The notes: a model not told the origin generated them from the sequence alone. A stretch of DNA of 64,000 nt from Rhodococcus sp. 4CII (GCF_014256275.1 NZ_JACCFE010000002.1:1-64000); one strand, 5' to 3'. Counted from the stretch's first letter, positions 15,212-24,269 are shown. Program-made: numbers and translations.

Positions 15212-17979
15212 TCACGACCCACACCACCAGCGGTTTCCGTGCAGGCCTCGAACGAGACAACCATCTTCCGCTCGGCACCTGGATCAAGCTTCCCGCCCTC
15301 GAAAGCGTCGAACTCGTCGCCGGCGCCGGATTCGACTTCGTGGTGATCGATCTCGAACACAGCCCCCTCGACCTCGGAACGGTGTACGCGCTCATCGGGA
15401 TCGCCAAAACCTCCGGCCTGTCCCCGATCGTCCGGATACCCGCCACCGACACCGGACTCATCCAACGGGTGCTCGACAGCGGCGCGGACGGACTGATGTT
15501 CCCGCACATCGACTCCGCCGACGAGGCCCGCAGCGCCGTCCGAGCCATGCGGTTCCCACCACAGGGAACCCGCGGAGTCGGGAACACCAGCCGCGCCGGG
15601 CAGTGGGGCGCCCTCGACCGGAACGAATACCTCCGGTTCGGTAACGAGGAAGTCCTGTGCATCGCCCAGATCGAAAGCGCGGCAGCAGCACTCGTCGCGG
15701 GTGACATCGCCGCCGTCGACGGTGTCGACGCCGTCCTCATCGGTGCAGCCGACCTCGCCGTCAGCGAAGGGCACACCGAAACCGATGCCCCGATCGTCGA
15801 ATTGATCGCCAAGGCCATCGCCGCGGTACGGGCCGCGGGAGTGCCGGTCGGCAACGCCGGGGCAGCCACCGAGGAGGCGGTGCGCGCCACCGTCGACGCC
15901 GGCTACGACTTCACCATGCTGAGCAACGACGCCACCCTGCTCGGCAGCGCCGCACGGCAGGCCGTATCCGTCGGTCGCCGCGCCTGCGGGAGTATCGACG
16001 GGTCGCCGCAGACCTGGTACCCCACCCGTGAGCGCACCGAGAACGCCAACGTGGAGGTCTTCCGCCGCTGGCTCAAGGCCAATCGGGGTCTGGACTTCGA
16101 CGACTACACCGCACTCCAGCGGTGGTCGGCGACCGACATCTCACAGTTCTGGGGCGCATTGTGGGCGTACTTCGACATCGCTGCCGACTCCCCCTACGAC
16201 CAGGTGCTCGTCGACGAGACCATGCCCGGCGCCCAGTGGTTCCCCGGAGCCACCCTCAACTACGTCGATCAGGCCTTCGCGCACCGCCACCGTGATGCCG
16301 TCGCCGTCATCGACGAAAGCGAACCCGGCGGCGCCGGTCGCCGCACCCTGTCCTGGGCGGAACTCGAGCGGCAGGTCGGTGCCGTCGCCGACACCCTGCG
16401 CCGGTCCGGAGTAGGACACGGTGATCGCGTCGTCGGATACCTACCCAACATCGCCGAAGCCGTCGTGGCGTTCCTCGCCACCGCCAGCCTCGGCGCGATC
16501 TGGGCCTCCTGCGGACAGGACTACTCCGCCCCGGCCGCTGTGGACCGCCTCGGTCAGCTCGAACCGAAAGCCCTGATCGCCGCCGACGGCTACCACTACG
16601 GCGGCAGGGCCCACGATCGGCGTGAGGCCATCGACTACCTCCGATCCCACATTCCCTCCCTCGACGCCACCATCGTCATCCCTCGAATCGGACTCGATAC
16701 CGCCGGACTCGCACCGATCACCACCTGGGCCGAGGCCACCACCGGTGACACCGCACTCGAGACCACCCCCGTCGCCTTCGACCATCCGCTGTGGGTGCTG
16801 TTCTCCTCCGGCACCAGCGGACGCCCCAAGGGAATCGTCCACGGACACGGCGGCGTGGTGCTCGAACACCTCAAGTCCATGTCCTTGCACCTCGACATCT
16901 CCCCCGGCGATACCTACTTCTGGTACACCTCGCCGAGCTGGATGATGTGGAACTTCCAGGTCGCCGGCCTGCTGGTGGGCGCCACCATCGTCTGCTACGA
17001 CGGCAGCCCCGGCTTCCCCACCACCGACACCCTATGGGCGCTCGCCGACCGCAACCGCGTCACCCACCTCGGCACCAGCCCCGCCTACCTGCAGGCCTGC
17101 GAAAAAGGACAGCACTCCCCCACCGCCGAGCACGACCTCTCCACGCTCGAAACGCTCGGCGTCACCGGCTCCGTGCTCCCCCCGGCCTCCTACCACTGGG
17201 TCGCCGAACACGTCGGATCCAACGTCCAGGTCGCGTCGATGACCGGCGGCACCGACGTCGTCAGCGCCTTCGCCACCGCCGTCCCCACCGTGCCCGTCCA
17301 GGCCGGGGAAATCCCCGTCGTCTCGCTGGGCGCGGCACTGGAAGCCTGGGACGAGGACGGCAACGCCCTCGTCGGCGACGTCGGTGAGATGGTCCTGACC
17401 AAACCGATGCCCTCGATGCCGGTGCACTTCTGGAACGATCCCGACGGCAAGCGGTACCGCGACGCGTATTTCGACACCTACCCCGGCGTGTGGCGGCACG
17501 GCGACTGGATCACCATCAGCGACCACGGCAGCGTCGTGGTCCACGGACGCTCCGACTCCACCCTCAACCGCAACGGCGTCCGGATGGGCAGTGCCGACAT
17601 CTATCAGGCCGCCGAGAAACTCCCCGCGGTCCGGGAATCACTCGTCATCGGAGTCGAATACCCCGACGGGACCTACTGGATGCCGCTGTTCGTCACACTC
17701 GCCGACGACACCGTCCTCGACGACGACCTGACCCGCACGATCTGCGACACCATCCGCCGCGACGCCTCACCCCGGCACGTGCCCGACGAGATCCTCGCCG
17801 CGCCCGCGATTCCGCACACCCGCACCGGCAAGAAGCTGGAAATCCCCATCAAACGACTGTTCCAAGGCGCACCCGTCGACGCCGTCATCGACCCCCAAGC
17901 CGTCGACGACGCCACCGCCCTGCAGTGGTACATCGACCTCGCCGCCAGGCGAAACCGGACCTCGGAGGACACGCACTGA
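15208..17979 (+). CDS. Fusion: HpcH/HpaI-type aldolase plus acetoacetyl-CoA synthetase-like ligase
   Basis: One uninterrupted 923-residue reading frame. Residues 10-260 are a class II HpcH/HpaI aldolase with DLEHS (His51), VRIP (Arg76), IAQIES (Glu156) and IGAADLA (Asp182), the expected base and metal residues. From about residue 265 an acetoacetyl-CoA synthetase-like adenylating domain follows: RWSATDISQFWGALW, the P-loop SSGTSGRPKGIVHGHGG near 532, RSDSTLNRNGVRMGSADIY and the catalytic Lys in RTGKKLEIPIK. The aldolase could cut a hydroxy-keto acid and the ligase could trap an acid product as a CoA ester for the nearby thiolase. No start with a ribosome site was seen at the junction. I know of no standard enzyme with this fusion. 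Confidence 0.85.
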   Translation: MITTHTTSGFRAGLERDNHLPLGTWIKLPALESVELVAGAGFDFVVIDLEHSPLDLGTVYALIGIAKTSGLSPIVRIPATDTGLIQRVLDSGADGLMFPHIDSADEARSAVRAMRFPPQGTRGVGNTSRAGQWGALDRNEYLRFGNEEVLCIAQIESAAAALVAGDIAAVDGVDAVLIGAADLAVSEGHTETDAPIVELIAKAIAAVRAAGVPVGNAGAATEEAVRATVDAGYDFTMLSNDATLLGSAARQAVSVGRRACGSIDGSPQTWYPTRERTENANVEVFRRWLKANRGLDFDDYTALQRWSATDISQFWGALWAYFDIAADSPYDQVLVDETMPGAQWFPGATLNYVDQAFAHRHRDAVAVIDESEPGGAGRRTLSWAELERQVGAVADTLRRSGVGHGDRVVGYLPNIAEAVVAFLATASLGAIWASCGQDYSAPAAVDRLGQLEPKALIAADGYHYGGRAHDRREAIDYLRSHIPSLDATIVIPRIGLDTAGLAPITTWAEATTGDTALETTPVAFDHPLWVLFSSGTSGRPKGIVHGHGGVVLEHLKSMSLHLDISPGDTYFWYTSPSWMMWNFQVAGLLVGATIVCYDGSPGFPTTDTLWALADRNRVTHLGTSPAYLQACEKGQHSPTAEHDLSTLETLGVTGSVLPPASYHWVAEHVGSNVQVASMTGGTDVVSAFATAVPTVPVQAGEIPVVSLGAALEAWDEDGNALVGDVGEMVLTKPMPSMPVHFWNDPDGKRYRDAYFDTYPGVWRHGDWITISDHGSVVVHGRSDSTLNRNGVRMGSADIYQAAEKLPAVRESLVIGVEYPDGTYWMPLFVTLADDTVLDDDLTRTICDTIRRDASPRHVPDEILAAPAIPHTRTGKKLEIPIKRLFQGAPVDAVIDPQAVDDATALQWYIDLAARRNRTSEDTH

Positions 17980-18773
17980 TGGCACATCTCACCCACGAGC
18001 GCATCGCCTTCGCATCCGACGGTGCGATCGCCCGCATCACCCTTCACCGCCCCCAGCACGGCAATGCCTTCGACCTCCCGATGGCCGAAGACTTCCTCGA
18101 AGCCGCCGAACGAGTCCACGACGCATGTACAACCGGTCTGCGAGTGGCGGTCCTCGATGCCGAGGGACCGATGTTCTGCGTCGGAGGCGACCTGCAGAGC
18201 TTCGCCACCGCCGAGGACCGCAGTGCCCTGATGGACCAGGTGACCTCCACGGCGCACCGCGCGATCGAGTTGCTGACGACGGCGCCGGTACCGGTGGTCA
18301 CGATCGTCCAGGGAACCGCCGCAGGTGGGGGCATCGGCATCGTGCTCACCGGCGACATCGTCATCGCCGCCGACACCGCGAAGTTCAAGATGGCCTACAC
18401 CGCAGCGGGACTGAGCCCCGACTTCGGCAGCACCTGGCGCCTGACCCGCGATCTCGGGCTCGCTCGTGCCCTCGATCTGACCCTGACCAACCGCGTCCTC
18501 ACCGCCGCCGAAGCACAGAGCTGGGGGCTGATCAGCCGGGCCGTGGCCCCGGACACCCTGCCGCAGGAGGCCGAATCCGTCATCGAGCAGTTGGCGGCAG
18601 GACCCACCCGGGCCTTCGCCACCTCGAAACACCTACTCCGAACGTCCGCCGCCCACGACTTCACCACCCAGCTCCACCAAGAGGCCGCGGCGATCACCAC
18701 TCTGGTCGACGAACCCGCCGCGCACGAGGGAATAGACGCGTTCCTCACCCGACGCACCCCGCAATTCACCTGA
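17979..18773 (+). CDS. Enoyl-CoA hydratase/isomerase (crotonase) family protein
   Basis: A 264-residue crotonase. FCVGGDLQSF and the oxyanion-hole segment QGTAAGGGIGIVLTGDIVIA are clear. The usual catalytic Glu region reads AGLSPDFGSTWRLTR, as in PaaG- and PaaB-like isomerases that carry Asp there, so isomerisation or ring-opening chemistry is as likely as hydration. It starts by a TGATG overlap with the fusion gene, which ties it to the same pathway. Some members of this superfamily hydrolyse beta-diketones, which would fit an aromatic route. The substrate is unknown. Confidence 0.85.
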   Translation: MAHLTHERIAFASDGAIARITLHRPQHGNAFDLPMAEDFLEAAERVHDACTTGLRVAVLDAEGPMFCVGGDLQSFATAEDRSALMDQVTSTAHRAIELLTTAPVPVVTIVQGTAAGGGIGIVLTGDIVIAADTAKFKMAYTAAGLSPDFGSTWRLTRDLGLARALDLTLTNRVLTAAEAQSWGLISRAVAPDTLPQEAESVIEQLAAGPTRAFATSKHLLRTSAAHDFTTQLHQEAAAITTLVDEPAAHEGIDAFLTRRTPQFT

Positions 18774-18800
18774 CACCCCTTTTCGAACCAGGACCGACCC

Positions 18801-18980
18801 ATGCCCACACTGATGCTCGACGCCCTCGTCGCCGCCGCCGCGGTCACCCTCCGACTGTGCCTGCCCGAATCGGTCCGGGTCTCGATGACCGGCCTCTCCC
18901 GTCCGGCGGAGAAAGTTCGAATGTTTCCCCTGTTCAGCGTCGGATATCTGTCTGCCGATGACTCGTGGGCACAGCGATGA
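18801..18980 (+). CDS. Small hydrophobic protein, 59 aa (second copy of a paired small gene)
   Basis: The frame reads MPTLMLDALVAAAAVTLRLC and then a polar half ending SADDSWAQR. It has the same length as the small protein at 447-626 and the same hydrophobic-then-polar layout, but identity is low. Its stop overlaps the start of the DUF3263-like gene (ATGA at 18977-18980), so the pair is translated together. This is the same neighbour pair as at 117-626. The function is unknown; a small membrane-associated partner of the next protein is possible. Confidence 0.5.
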   Translation: MPTLMLDALVAAAAVTLRLCLPESVRVSMTGLSRPAEKVRMFPLFSVGYLSADDSWAQR

Positions 18981-19234
18981 CACGGCGAGCGCTGAGCACT
19001 GCCACGGCGGTCCCCGATCCCCTGACGCCGCAGGAGCGGCGCGTGCTCGAGTTCGCACGAACGTGGGCACCATTCGGGGAGCCACCCGACGGCGAGATCT
19101 TCGTCGAGTTCGGAGTCGATCCGACCCGCTTCTACCGCGACCTCCTGCGCATTCTCTCGACCCACTGCCCGTCCTGCCTGCTCGCACCCGCCGAACGCTC
19201 ACAGGTGTTGCAACTGGCGAACAACCACACCTGA
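18977..19234 (+). CDS. Small DUF3263-like protein (second copy)
   Basis: An 85-residue protein with LTPQERRVLEFARTWAPFGEP, IFVEFGVDPTRFYRDLLRI and a C-terminal APAERSQVLQLAN. It aligns with the protein at 117-371 across about 40 residues with roughly half of them identical. The ATG at 18977 is chosen because it overlaps the stop of the preceding 59-residue gene; a GTG at 18965 is possible. Similar short domains in actinobacteria look like DNA- or sigma-factor-related helix bundles. It sits inside a catabolic operon, between the crotonase and thiolase genes. A regulatory or assembly role is only a guess. Confidence 0.6.
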   Translation: MTRRALSTATAVPDPLTPQERRVLEFARTWAPFGEPPDGEIFVEFGVDPTRFYRDLLRILSTHCPSCLLAPAERSQVLQLANNHT

Positions 19235-19336
19235 CGGCCGGTCGTCGTCTCGCACATAACGCCGACCGCGACCGCGCACAGGTCAGCGCACACACTCAAT
19301 TACCCCGCCGCACAATCCACTACAGATCGGATCTTC

Positions 19337-20521
19337 ATGACCTCCCCTGACCGCATCCTGATCGTCGACGGCGCCCGCACACCCGTCGGCAGCTTCGGCG
19401 GCGTCCTCAAGGACGTACCCGCCCACGAACTCGGTGCGACCGCCGCGACGGCGGCCCTCGACCGCGCCGGTGTCACTCCCGACGCCATCGGCGAGGTCGT
19501 GATGGGCTGCATCGGCCAGGTCGGCCCCGACGCCTACAACGCCCGACGGGTCGCCCTCGCCGCCGGACTCCCGAAATCCACCCCCGCGTACACCGTCAAC
19601 CGCCTCTGCGGCTCCGGCCTGCAAGCCGTATGGTCCGCAGCCATGCAGATCCGCTGGGGCGGACTGGACATCGCGCTGGCCGGCGGCGACGACAGCATGT
19701 CCCGGATGCCGTTCTACGACTTCAATGCCCGAGCCGGCTACAAACTCGGAGACCGCGCACTCGTCGACGGCACCGTCGGAATGCTCACCGACCCCTTCCA
19801 CGGAATCCACATGGGCGTCACCGCCGAGAACGTCGCCCGCAAATACAACGTCAGCCGCCAAGAACAGGACGAGTTCGCCCTGCAATCGCAACACCGCGCC
19901 GCCACCGACGCCGCGAAAGCCGCCTTCGCCGAGGAAATCACCCCCGTCGAGGTCGGCGGCCGCCGACCGGCCACCATCACCACCGACGAGCACCCCAAAC
20001 CCGAGACCACCCTCGACACCCTCGGCACCCTGCGCGCCGCCTTCGAAAAGGGGGGCACCGTCACCGCAGGAAATTCCTCCGGCATCAACGACGGCGGCGC
20101 CGCCCTCGTCCTGGCCCGCGAATCGACCGCACACGAGCGCGGCCTGACCGGGCTGGTCACCCTCGAGGCCGTCACCACCTCCGCTCTCGAACCCGACGTG
20201 ATGGGCTACGCCCCGGTCCTCGCCCTGAAGAAACTGTTCGAACAGACCGGAACCACCCCCAGCGACATCGACACCATCGAACTCAACGAAGCCTTCGCCG
20301 CCCAGGCCGTCGCCGTCATTAGGGACGCCAAACTCGACCCGGACAAGACCAACCCCTACGGCGGCGCCATCGCACTCGGCCACCCCGTCGGCGCCACCGG
20401 AGCCATCCTCACCCTCCGAGTCGCGAAGGATCTCGTCCGACGCGACCTCGAACTCGGCATCGTCACCATGTGCATCGGCGGCGGCCAAGCCCTCGCCGCA
20501 CTGCTCCGCCGAGTCCACTGA
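19337..20521 (+). CDS. Acetyl-CoA C-acyltransferase (thiolase)
   Basis: A 394-residue thiolase with the nucleophile Cys in NRLCGSG (about residue 90), the His in GHPVGATGA and the second Cys in MCIGGGQ. ELNEAFAAQ is also present. It cleaves a 3-oxoacyl-CoA with CoA, or acetoacetyl-CoA into two acetyl-CoA. With an acetoacetyl-CoA synthetase-like domain three genes upstream, degradation of acetoacetyl-CoA or a similar 3-oxoacyl-CoA is the natural reading. It is the last gene of the plus-strand set and is followed by a strong hairpin. Confidence 0.92.
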   Translation: MTSPDRILIVDGARTPVGSFGGVLKDVPAHELGATAATAALDRAGVTPDAIGEVVMGCIGQVGPDAYNARRVALAAGLPKSTPAYTVNRLCGSGLQAVWSAAMQIRWGGLDIALAGGDDSMSRMPFYDFNARAGYKLGDRALVDGTVGMLTDPFHGIHMGVTAENVARKYNVSRQEQDEFALQSQHRAATDAAKAAFAEEITPVEVGGRRPATITTDEHPKPETTLDTLGTLRAAFEKGGTVTAGNSSGINDGGAALVLARESTAHERGLTGLVTLEAVTTSALEPDVMGYAPVLALKKLFEQTGTTPSDIDTIELNEAFAAQAVAVIRDAKLDPDKTNPYGGAIALGHPVGATGAILTLRVAKDLVRRDLELGIVTMCIGGGQALAALLRRVH

Positions 20522-20571
20522 ACCCACCCCTCCCCACGACACCGTTCATACAGGCAGGTGTCGTGCATCCC

Positions 20572-20608
20572 GTGCACGCTGTCGCCGACACCGGGGGACA
20601 GCGTGCAC
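20572..20608 (+). terminator. Hairpin terminator after the thiolase gene
   Basis: A perfect 12-base inverted repeat, GTGCACGCTGTC and GACAGCGTGCAC, encloses a 13-base loop 50 bases after the thiolase stop. There is no T-run. It most likely ends the ring-cleavage operon. Confidence 0.65.
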
Positions 20609-21203
20609 GGACGCGTAGCGATCGCCAGCTCCGTTGCACAGAGCAGGTCGCCCCACTATCACAGGTTCGACACTCGACATGGGCGGGCGCATGCCGGCGT
20701 CACCGAGACCCCCGGCACCGTCGCGTCTCAGGCGATGTCGGGGTGGGCTGCACACACCGACGCGGCATGTCGCCCGCTGCGATGCACATGCAGTCCGCGG
20801 TCCGAGATGTGTTCGTCCACCCCCGCCGACCCTGCGCATTCGGTGGAAGCGCGCCGGGGCGAGGGCGGCGGTGCAGGCGCAATACGCCCTCACTCAACGA
20901 CATCGCGCCGTGGGTGGGATCTCCGTGGTGTCGGTCTTCCGCGGGAGGTGGTTCCCGACCTGCTCGCCCGCTCCAGCATGGGTGCCGGTCCGCGAAGGCA
21001 TGCGGTAACAGGCGGAAGACGTTAACCCGGCGGCCTCGTTCATGCTCCGCGGCGAGGTGTCGTCCAACTGCGCGCGCCGCGAGTGGGACGACGACAAGTA
21101 TGTGTCGGTGCGACTACACAGGCAGCACTACGGGGCCAACACCGTCCCAATTGAGACGGAATCCCGAGACGCACTTACTCCCCGCCACCACCAAACCAGC
21201 TCA
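20609..21203. other. Gene-free stretch
   Basis: About 600 bases without a frame that has convincing codon use or a recognisable domain. One short plus-strand piece near 20650 reads like the end of a short-chain dehydrogenase (TITGSTLDMGGRM) and could be a tiny remnant, but nothing else of such a gene is visible. Confidence 0.4.
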
Positions 21204-21650
21204 TTATCGAGAACCGGCGCCCTGAATTGCGAAACGCCGTCGCCAAGCCAGAATTGCCGGCACGACGCCGACCTCGAGCCCAATGGCAACCATCCCGACG
21301 GGATGCGGACGTCCGGCCTGCTTCCACGACCACAGCCGCGCCAATCCCCCCGCGAACACTGCCGCCAAAGCAGCGGTGACCGCAGGCGAATCCTCCACCG
21401 CACCCAATCGAGAGAGGATGATCGGACCGACAGCAGCCTTGAACACGTTGGCGTATCGGAGCTCTCCGTCGATTACCGCAGAAACCTCGGGTATGTGCCC
21501 GGGTACTGCATCCGCACCCAACAGAACCTGCTGCACCCCGCTGATGGTCGGGACCAACGCCATGAGCCCGAGGGTCCACTGCATGCGGGTTCGGGTGCGG
21601 TCGCGCGTGGTCGTTGTCATTGACGTCTCTTTCCCAGTCGGTTGCTTCAT
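21204..21650 (-). CDS. DUF4345-like membrane protein
   Basis: A 148-residue protein with about four hydrophobic segments (TLGLMALVPTISGVQQVLLG, NVFKAAVGPIIL, TAALAAVFAGGLARLW and GMVAIGLEVGVVPAILAW). That layout matches small DUF4345-type membrane proteins, whose function is unknown. The ATG at 21650 overlaps the stop of the TetR gene (ATGA), so it is translated with its likely regulator; an internal start at MTTTTRDR is possible. Being coupled to a TetR gene suggests a role in response to a hydrophobic compound, but that is inference. Confidence 0.65.
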   Translation of the reverse strand: MKQPTGKETSMTTTTRDRTRTRMQWTLGLMALVPTISGVQQVLLGADAVPGHIPEVSAVIDGELRYANVFKAAVGPIILSRLGAVEDSPAVTAALAAVFAGGLARLWSWKQAGRPHPVGMVAIGLEVGVVPAILAWRRRFAIQGAGSR

Positions 21651-22222
21651 TTATCGAGTAGGCGAAACGCGGTCGTGAGCCCGGCCGCGAGAATTTCGTT
21701 GGACAGCCTCGGGTCCGACACCGCCCGCGACAACTGCAGGGTCCCGATCAGGCTCGACATCAGGCCTATCGCAACCGTGCGCGCCGCGGCCGTATCGTCG
21801 ATGTAAGTACGACTTGAGACGATGGCGATCATGGCCGCGAGTCCGTCCGTGAACGATTTCTGCACAATCGGTTTCGACCGACTGATCTCGCTGAGCAGGG
21901 CAGCGGACGGACATCCGTTCTCACGCTGGTCACGATGACTCGCCGACAGATAGCCCTCGATGTAGGACTGCAACGAGTGGCCGTCGTCGGGTAGCGCCCG
22001 CAGAGTATCCAGCTGCTTCGTCAGCTGATCGGCCAAGACCACCGCGACGAGTTCGTCCTTCGACGCGAAGTGCGCGTAGAAGGCGCCGTTGGTCAGCCCG
22101 GCGTCGGACATCAACGCACTGACCCCTGCCCCGTCGATCCCATCCTGCTTCAGACGTCGACCCGCCGCCTCCACCACTCGAGCGCGCGTCTGCGCCTTGT
22201 GCTCGCTGCCGTATCTCGCCAT
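21647..22222 (-). CDS. TetR-family transcriptional regulator
   Basis: A 191-residue regulator. The N-terminal helix-turn-helix is typical (RARVVEAAGRRLKQDG, then VSALMSDAGLTNGAFYAHF, then SKDELVAVVL), and a helical ligand domain follows with NGCPSAALLSEISR, as in the subgroup with a C-terminal TetR_C_33-like domain. GGAGGAT supports the ATG at 22222 rather than 22240. It diverges from the hydrolase-oxidoreductase operon, which it probably represses, and its stop overlaps the start of the DUF4345-like gene. Confidence 0.88.
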   Translation of the reverse strand: MARYGSEHKAQTRARVVEAAGRRLKQDGIDGAGVSALMSDAGLTNGAFYAHFASKDELVAVVLADQLTKQLDTLRALPDDGHSLQSYIEGYLSASHRDQRENGCPSAALLSEISRSKPIVQKSFTDGLAAMIAIVSSRTYIDDTAAARTVAIGLMSSLIGTLQLSRAVSDPRLSNEILAAGLTTAFRLLDK

Positions 22223-22291
22223 GTCGATGATCCTCCGCACTGCCGCGTCCTTGCCCTACCGAAGTCTATCCGATAACCTTACGCCCATAAT

Positions 22292-22305
22292 AGTATGAGC
22301 GTACT
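22292..22305. promoter_or_regulatory. Candidate TetR operator
   Basis: AGTATGAGCGTACT is an imperfect dyad (AGTA and TACT arms plus one inner pair) midway between the divergent TetR and hydrolase genes. Its place fits an operator for the TetR protein. No second copy was found in the window. Confidence 0.35.
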
Positions 22306-22356
22306 TCAATCGAGCTCTCACAGGCCAGGCTCACTTGCTTCGGATAGAGGACAGAC

Positions 22357-23271
22357 ATGGCAACCAACCACGGTGCACCAGCCGACACCCGCACCTGGAC
22401 CACGGTCCCGACAAAATCCGTCCTCGCAGGCGGCGTGAACTTCGCGTACCGCGAGCTCGGCCCCACGGGAGGCGTGCCGGTGGTGTTCCTGCACCACTTC
22501 GCCGCCGTCCTGGACGACTGGGACCCCCGCATCATCGACGGCATCGCCGCGCATCACCACGTCATCACGTTCGACAACCGCGGCGTCGGCGCGACCGACT
22601 CGAAGGTCCCCGCCGATCTCGAGCAGATGGGACGTGATGCGGTTACGTTCATTCGAGCGCTCGGTCACGACAGCGTCGACCTTCTCGGGTTTTCTCTGGG
22701 CGGTGGGGTAGCCCAGATGGTCGCCCTGCAGAATCCGACACTGGTTCGGCGAATGGTGTTGGCAGGAACCGGCCCACGCGGCGGCGGCGGTATCGACCAC
22801 ATGGGCAGGATCGTCGGCCTTGCCTACCTCAAAGCCGCCCTTGCCCGCAAAGATGCCCGACACTTCCTGTTCTTCCCACGCACGACCGAAGGCAAACGCG
22901 CCGCCGACGCCTATTTCGCCCGGCTCGCCGAACGTGTCGTCGACCGGGACACACGCATTTCGATGCAGGCCCGCCTCGCACAGTTGAAAGCAATCATGGG
23001 CGGCGGGCAGGCAGCACCCGACGACCTGTCACAGATCACCGCGCCGGTGTTCGTCGCGAACGGCGACCACGACCTCATGGTCGCCAGTGAGCACTCCGCC
23101 GACCTCGCGCGGCGTCTTCCCAATTCGCAGTTGACGATCTACCCGAGCTCGGGACACGGCGGCATATTCCAATACCACCGCGAATTCGTCCCGGAAGTGC
23201 TCGCATTCCTCGGCGATGAGCCGCACACCGCCGCCGCGTCCTCCGCGACCAACACTGGCGATCAGTCGTGA
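22357..23271 (+). CDS. Alpha/beta hydrolase
   Basis: A 304-residue hydrolase with HHFAAVLDDWDP in the oxyanion loop, the nucleophile elbow GFSLGGG, an Asp in ANGDHDLMV and the His in SGHGGIFQYH. It resembles haloperoxidase- and enol-lactonase-like hydrolases found in TetR-controlled detoxification operons. Substrate unknown. It overlaps the next gene by a GTGA start-stop. A truncated paralogue of its last third lies at 24293-24553. Confidence 0.85.
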   Translation: MATNHGAPADTRTWTTVPTKSVLAGGVNFAYRELGPTGGVPVVFLHHFAAVLDDWDPRIIDGIAAHHHVITFDNRGVGATDSKVPADLEQMGRDAVTFIRALGHDSVDLLGFSLGGGVAQMVALQNPTLVRRMVLAGTGPRGGGGIDHMGRIVGLAYLKAALARKDARHFLFFPRTTEGKRAADAYFARLAERVVDRDTRISMQARLAQLKAIMGGGQAAPDDLSQITAPVFVANGDHDLMVASEHSADLARRLPNSQLTIYPSSGHGGIFQYHREFVPEVLAFLGDEPHTAAASSATNTGDQS

Positions 23272-24269
23272 AAGCCTTCGCCTTCGCTGCGTACAAGCGG
23301 CCGCTGCAGGAAACGACCGTGCCGGAACCGATCGTGGGCGACCATGACGTACTCGTCGAAATTCAGGCAGCCGGCCTCAACCAGCTCGACGAGAAGATCC
23401 GCATCGGCGAGTTCAAACAACTGCTCCACTATCCGACGCCGTTGACTCTCGGACACGATCTGGCCGGTACCGTCATCGGAGTCGGCGCCCGCGTTCGACA
23501 GTTCTCCGTCGGCGACGAGGTCTACGCGCGCCCCCGCGACGGCCGAATCGGCACCTTCGCCGAACGCATCGCCGTCCACGAGGACGACCTGGCGCTACGA
23601 CCGACGTCGATCAGCGTGGTCGACGCCGCCTCACTCCCCCTCGTCGCGCTCACCGCCTGGCAAGCTCTCGTCGACAGAGCGAATGTGCAACCCGGGCAGA
23701 AAGTTCTGATCCACGCCGGTGCGGGCGGAGTCGGGTCGATCGCGATCCAGCTCGCCAAGCATCTCGGGGCGAGCGTCGCCACCACTGCCAGCGGACGAAA
23801 CACCGACTTCGTCCGAGAGCTCGGCGCCGACGTCGTCGTCGACTACCGCACCGAAGATTTTGCAGACGTTCTCGACGGGTACGACGTGGTCGTCGACAGC
23901 CTGGGTGGGGACAACCTCGAAAGATCACTGCGCGTGCTCCGGCCGGGCGGCAAGGCAATCGGTATCGCCGGCCCACCCGACCCTACGTTCGCCCGGACCG
24001 CCGGCGTCAATCCGATCGTTCGTCTCGCGATCACCGCCCTGAGCCGCAAAATACGCAGACAAGCCGCGAAAGCGGGCGTGAGCTACGAATTCCTTTTCAT
24101 GCGTGCCAGCGGTGCGCAACTACGCCGCATTGCGGAACTCGTCGACCACGGCGCGATCCGTCCGATGGTCGGACGAACGTACCCCTTCCATCAAACACCG
24201 GAAGCACTCACGGCCCTCGCCTCGGGTGGCCTCCGCGGCAAAGCCGTCATCACCCTGCCCACCGCCTGA
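23268..24269 (+). CDS. Zinc-independent NADP-dependent oxidoreductase (MDR, quinone oxidoreductase-like)
   Basis: A 333-residue medium-chain reductase. The GroES-like N-terminal part (VLVEIQAAGLNQLDEKIR, LGHDLAGTVIGVG) lacks zinc-binding Cys residues, and the Rossmann part has HAGAGGVGSIAIQLAKHLGA. Relatives reduce quinones or the double bond of enones with NADPH. The GTG start overlaps the stop of the hydrolase gene. Together with the hydrolase and the SDR downstream it may process a carbonyl compound. Confidence 0.85.
   Translation: MKAFAFAAYKRPLQETTVPEPIVGDHDVLVEIQAAGLNQLDEKIRIGEFKQLLHYPTPLTLGHDLAGTVIGVGARVRQFSVGDEVYARPRDGRIGTFAERIAVHEDDLALRPTSISVVDAASLPLVALTAWQALVDRANVQPGQKVLIHAGAGGVGSIAIQLAKHLGASVATTASGRNTDFVRELGADVVVDYRTEDFADVLDGYDVVVDSLGGDNLERSLRVLRPGGKAIGIAGPPDPTFARTAGVNPIVRLAITALSRKIRRQAAKAGVSYEFLFMRASGAQLRRIAELVDHGAIRPMVGRTYPFHQTPEALTALASGGLRGKAVITLPTA

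Noticed and set aside
20650..20700. Short-chain dehydrogenase C-terminal remnant (TITGSTLDMGGRM)
   Set aside because: The match is about a dozen residues long and no other part of an SDR is readable around it.
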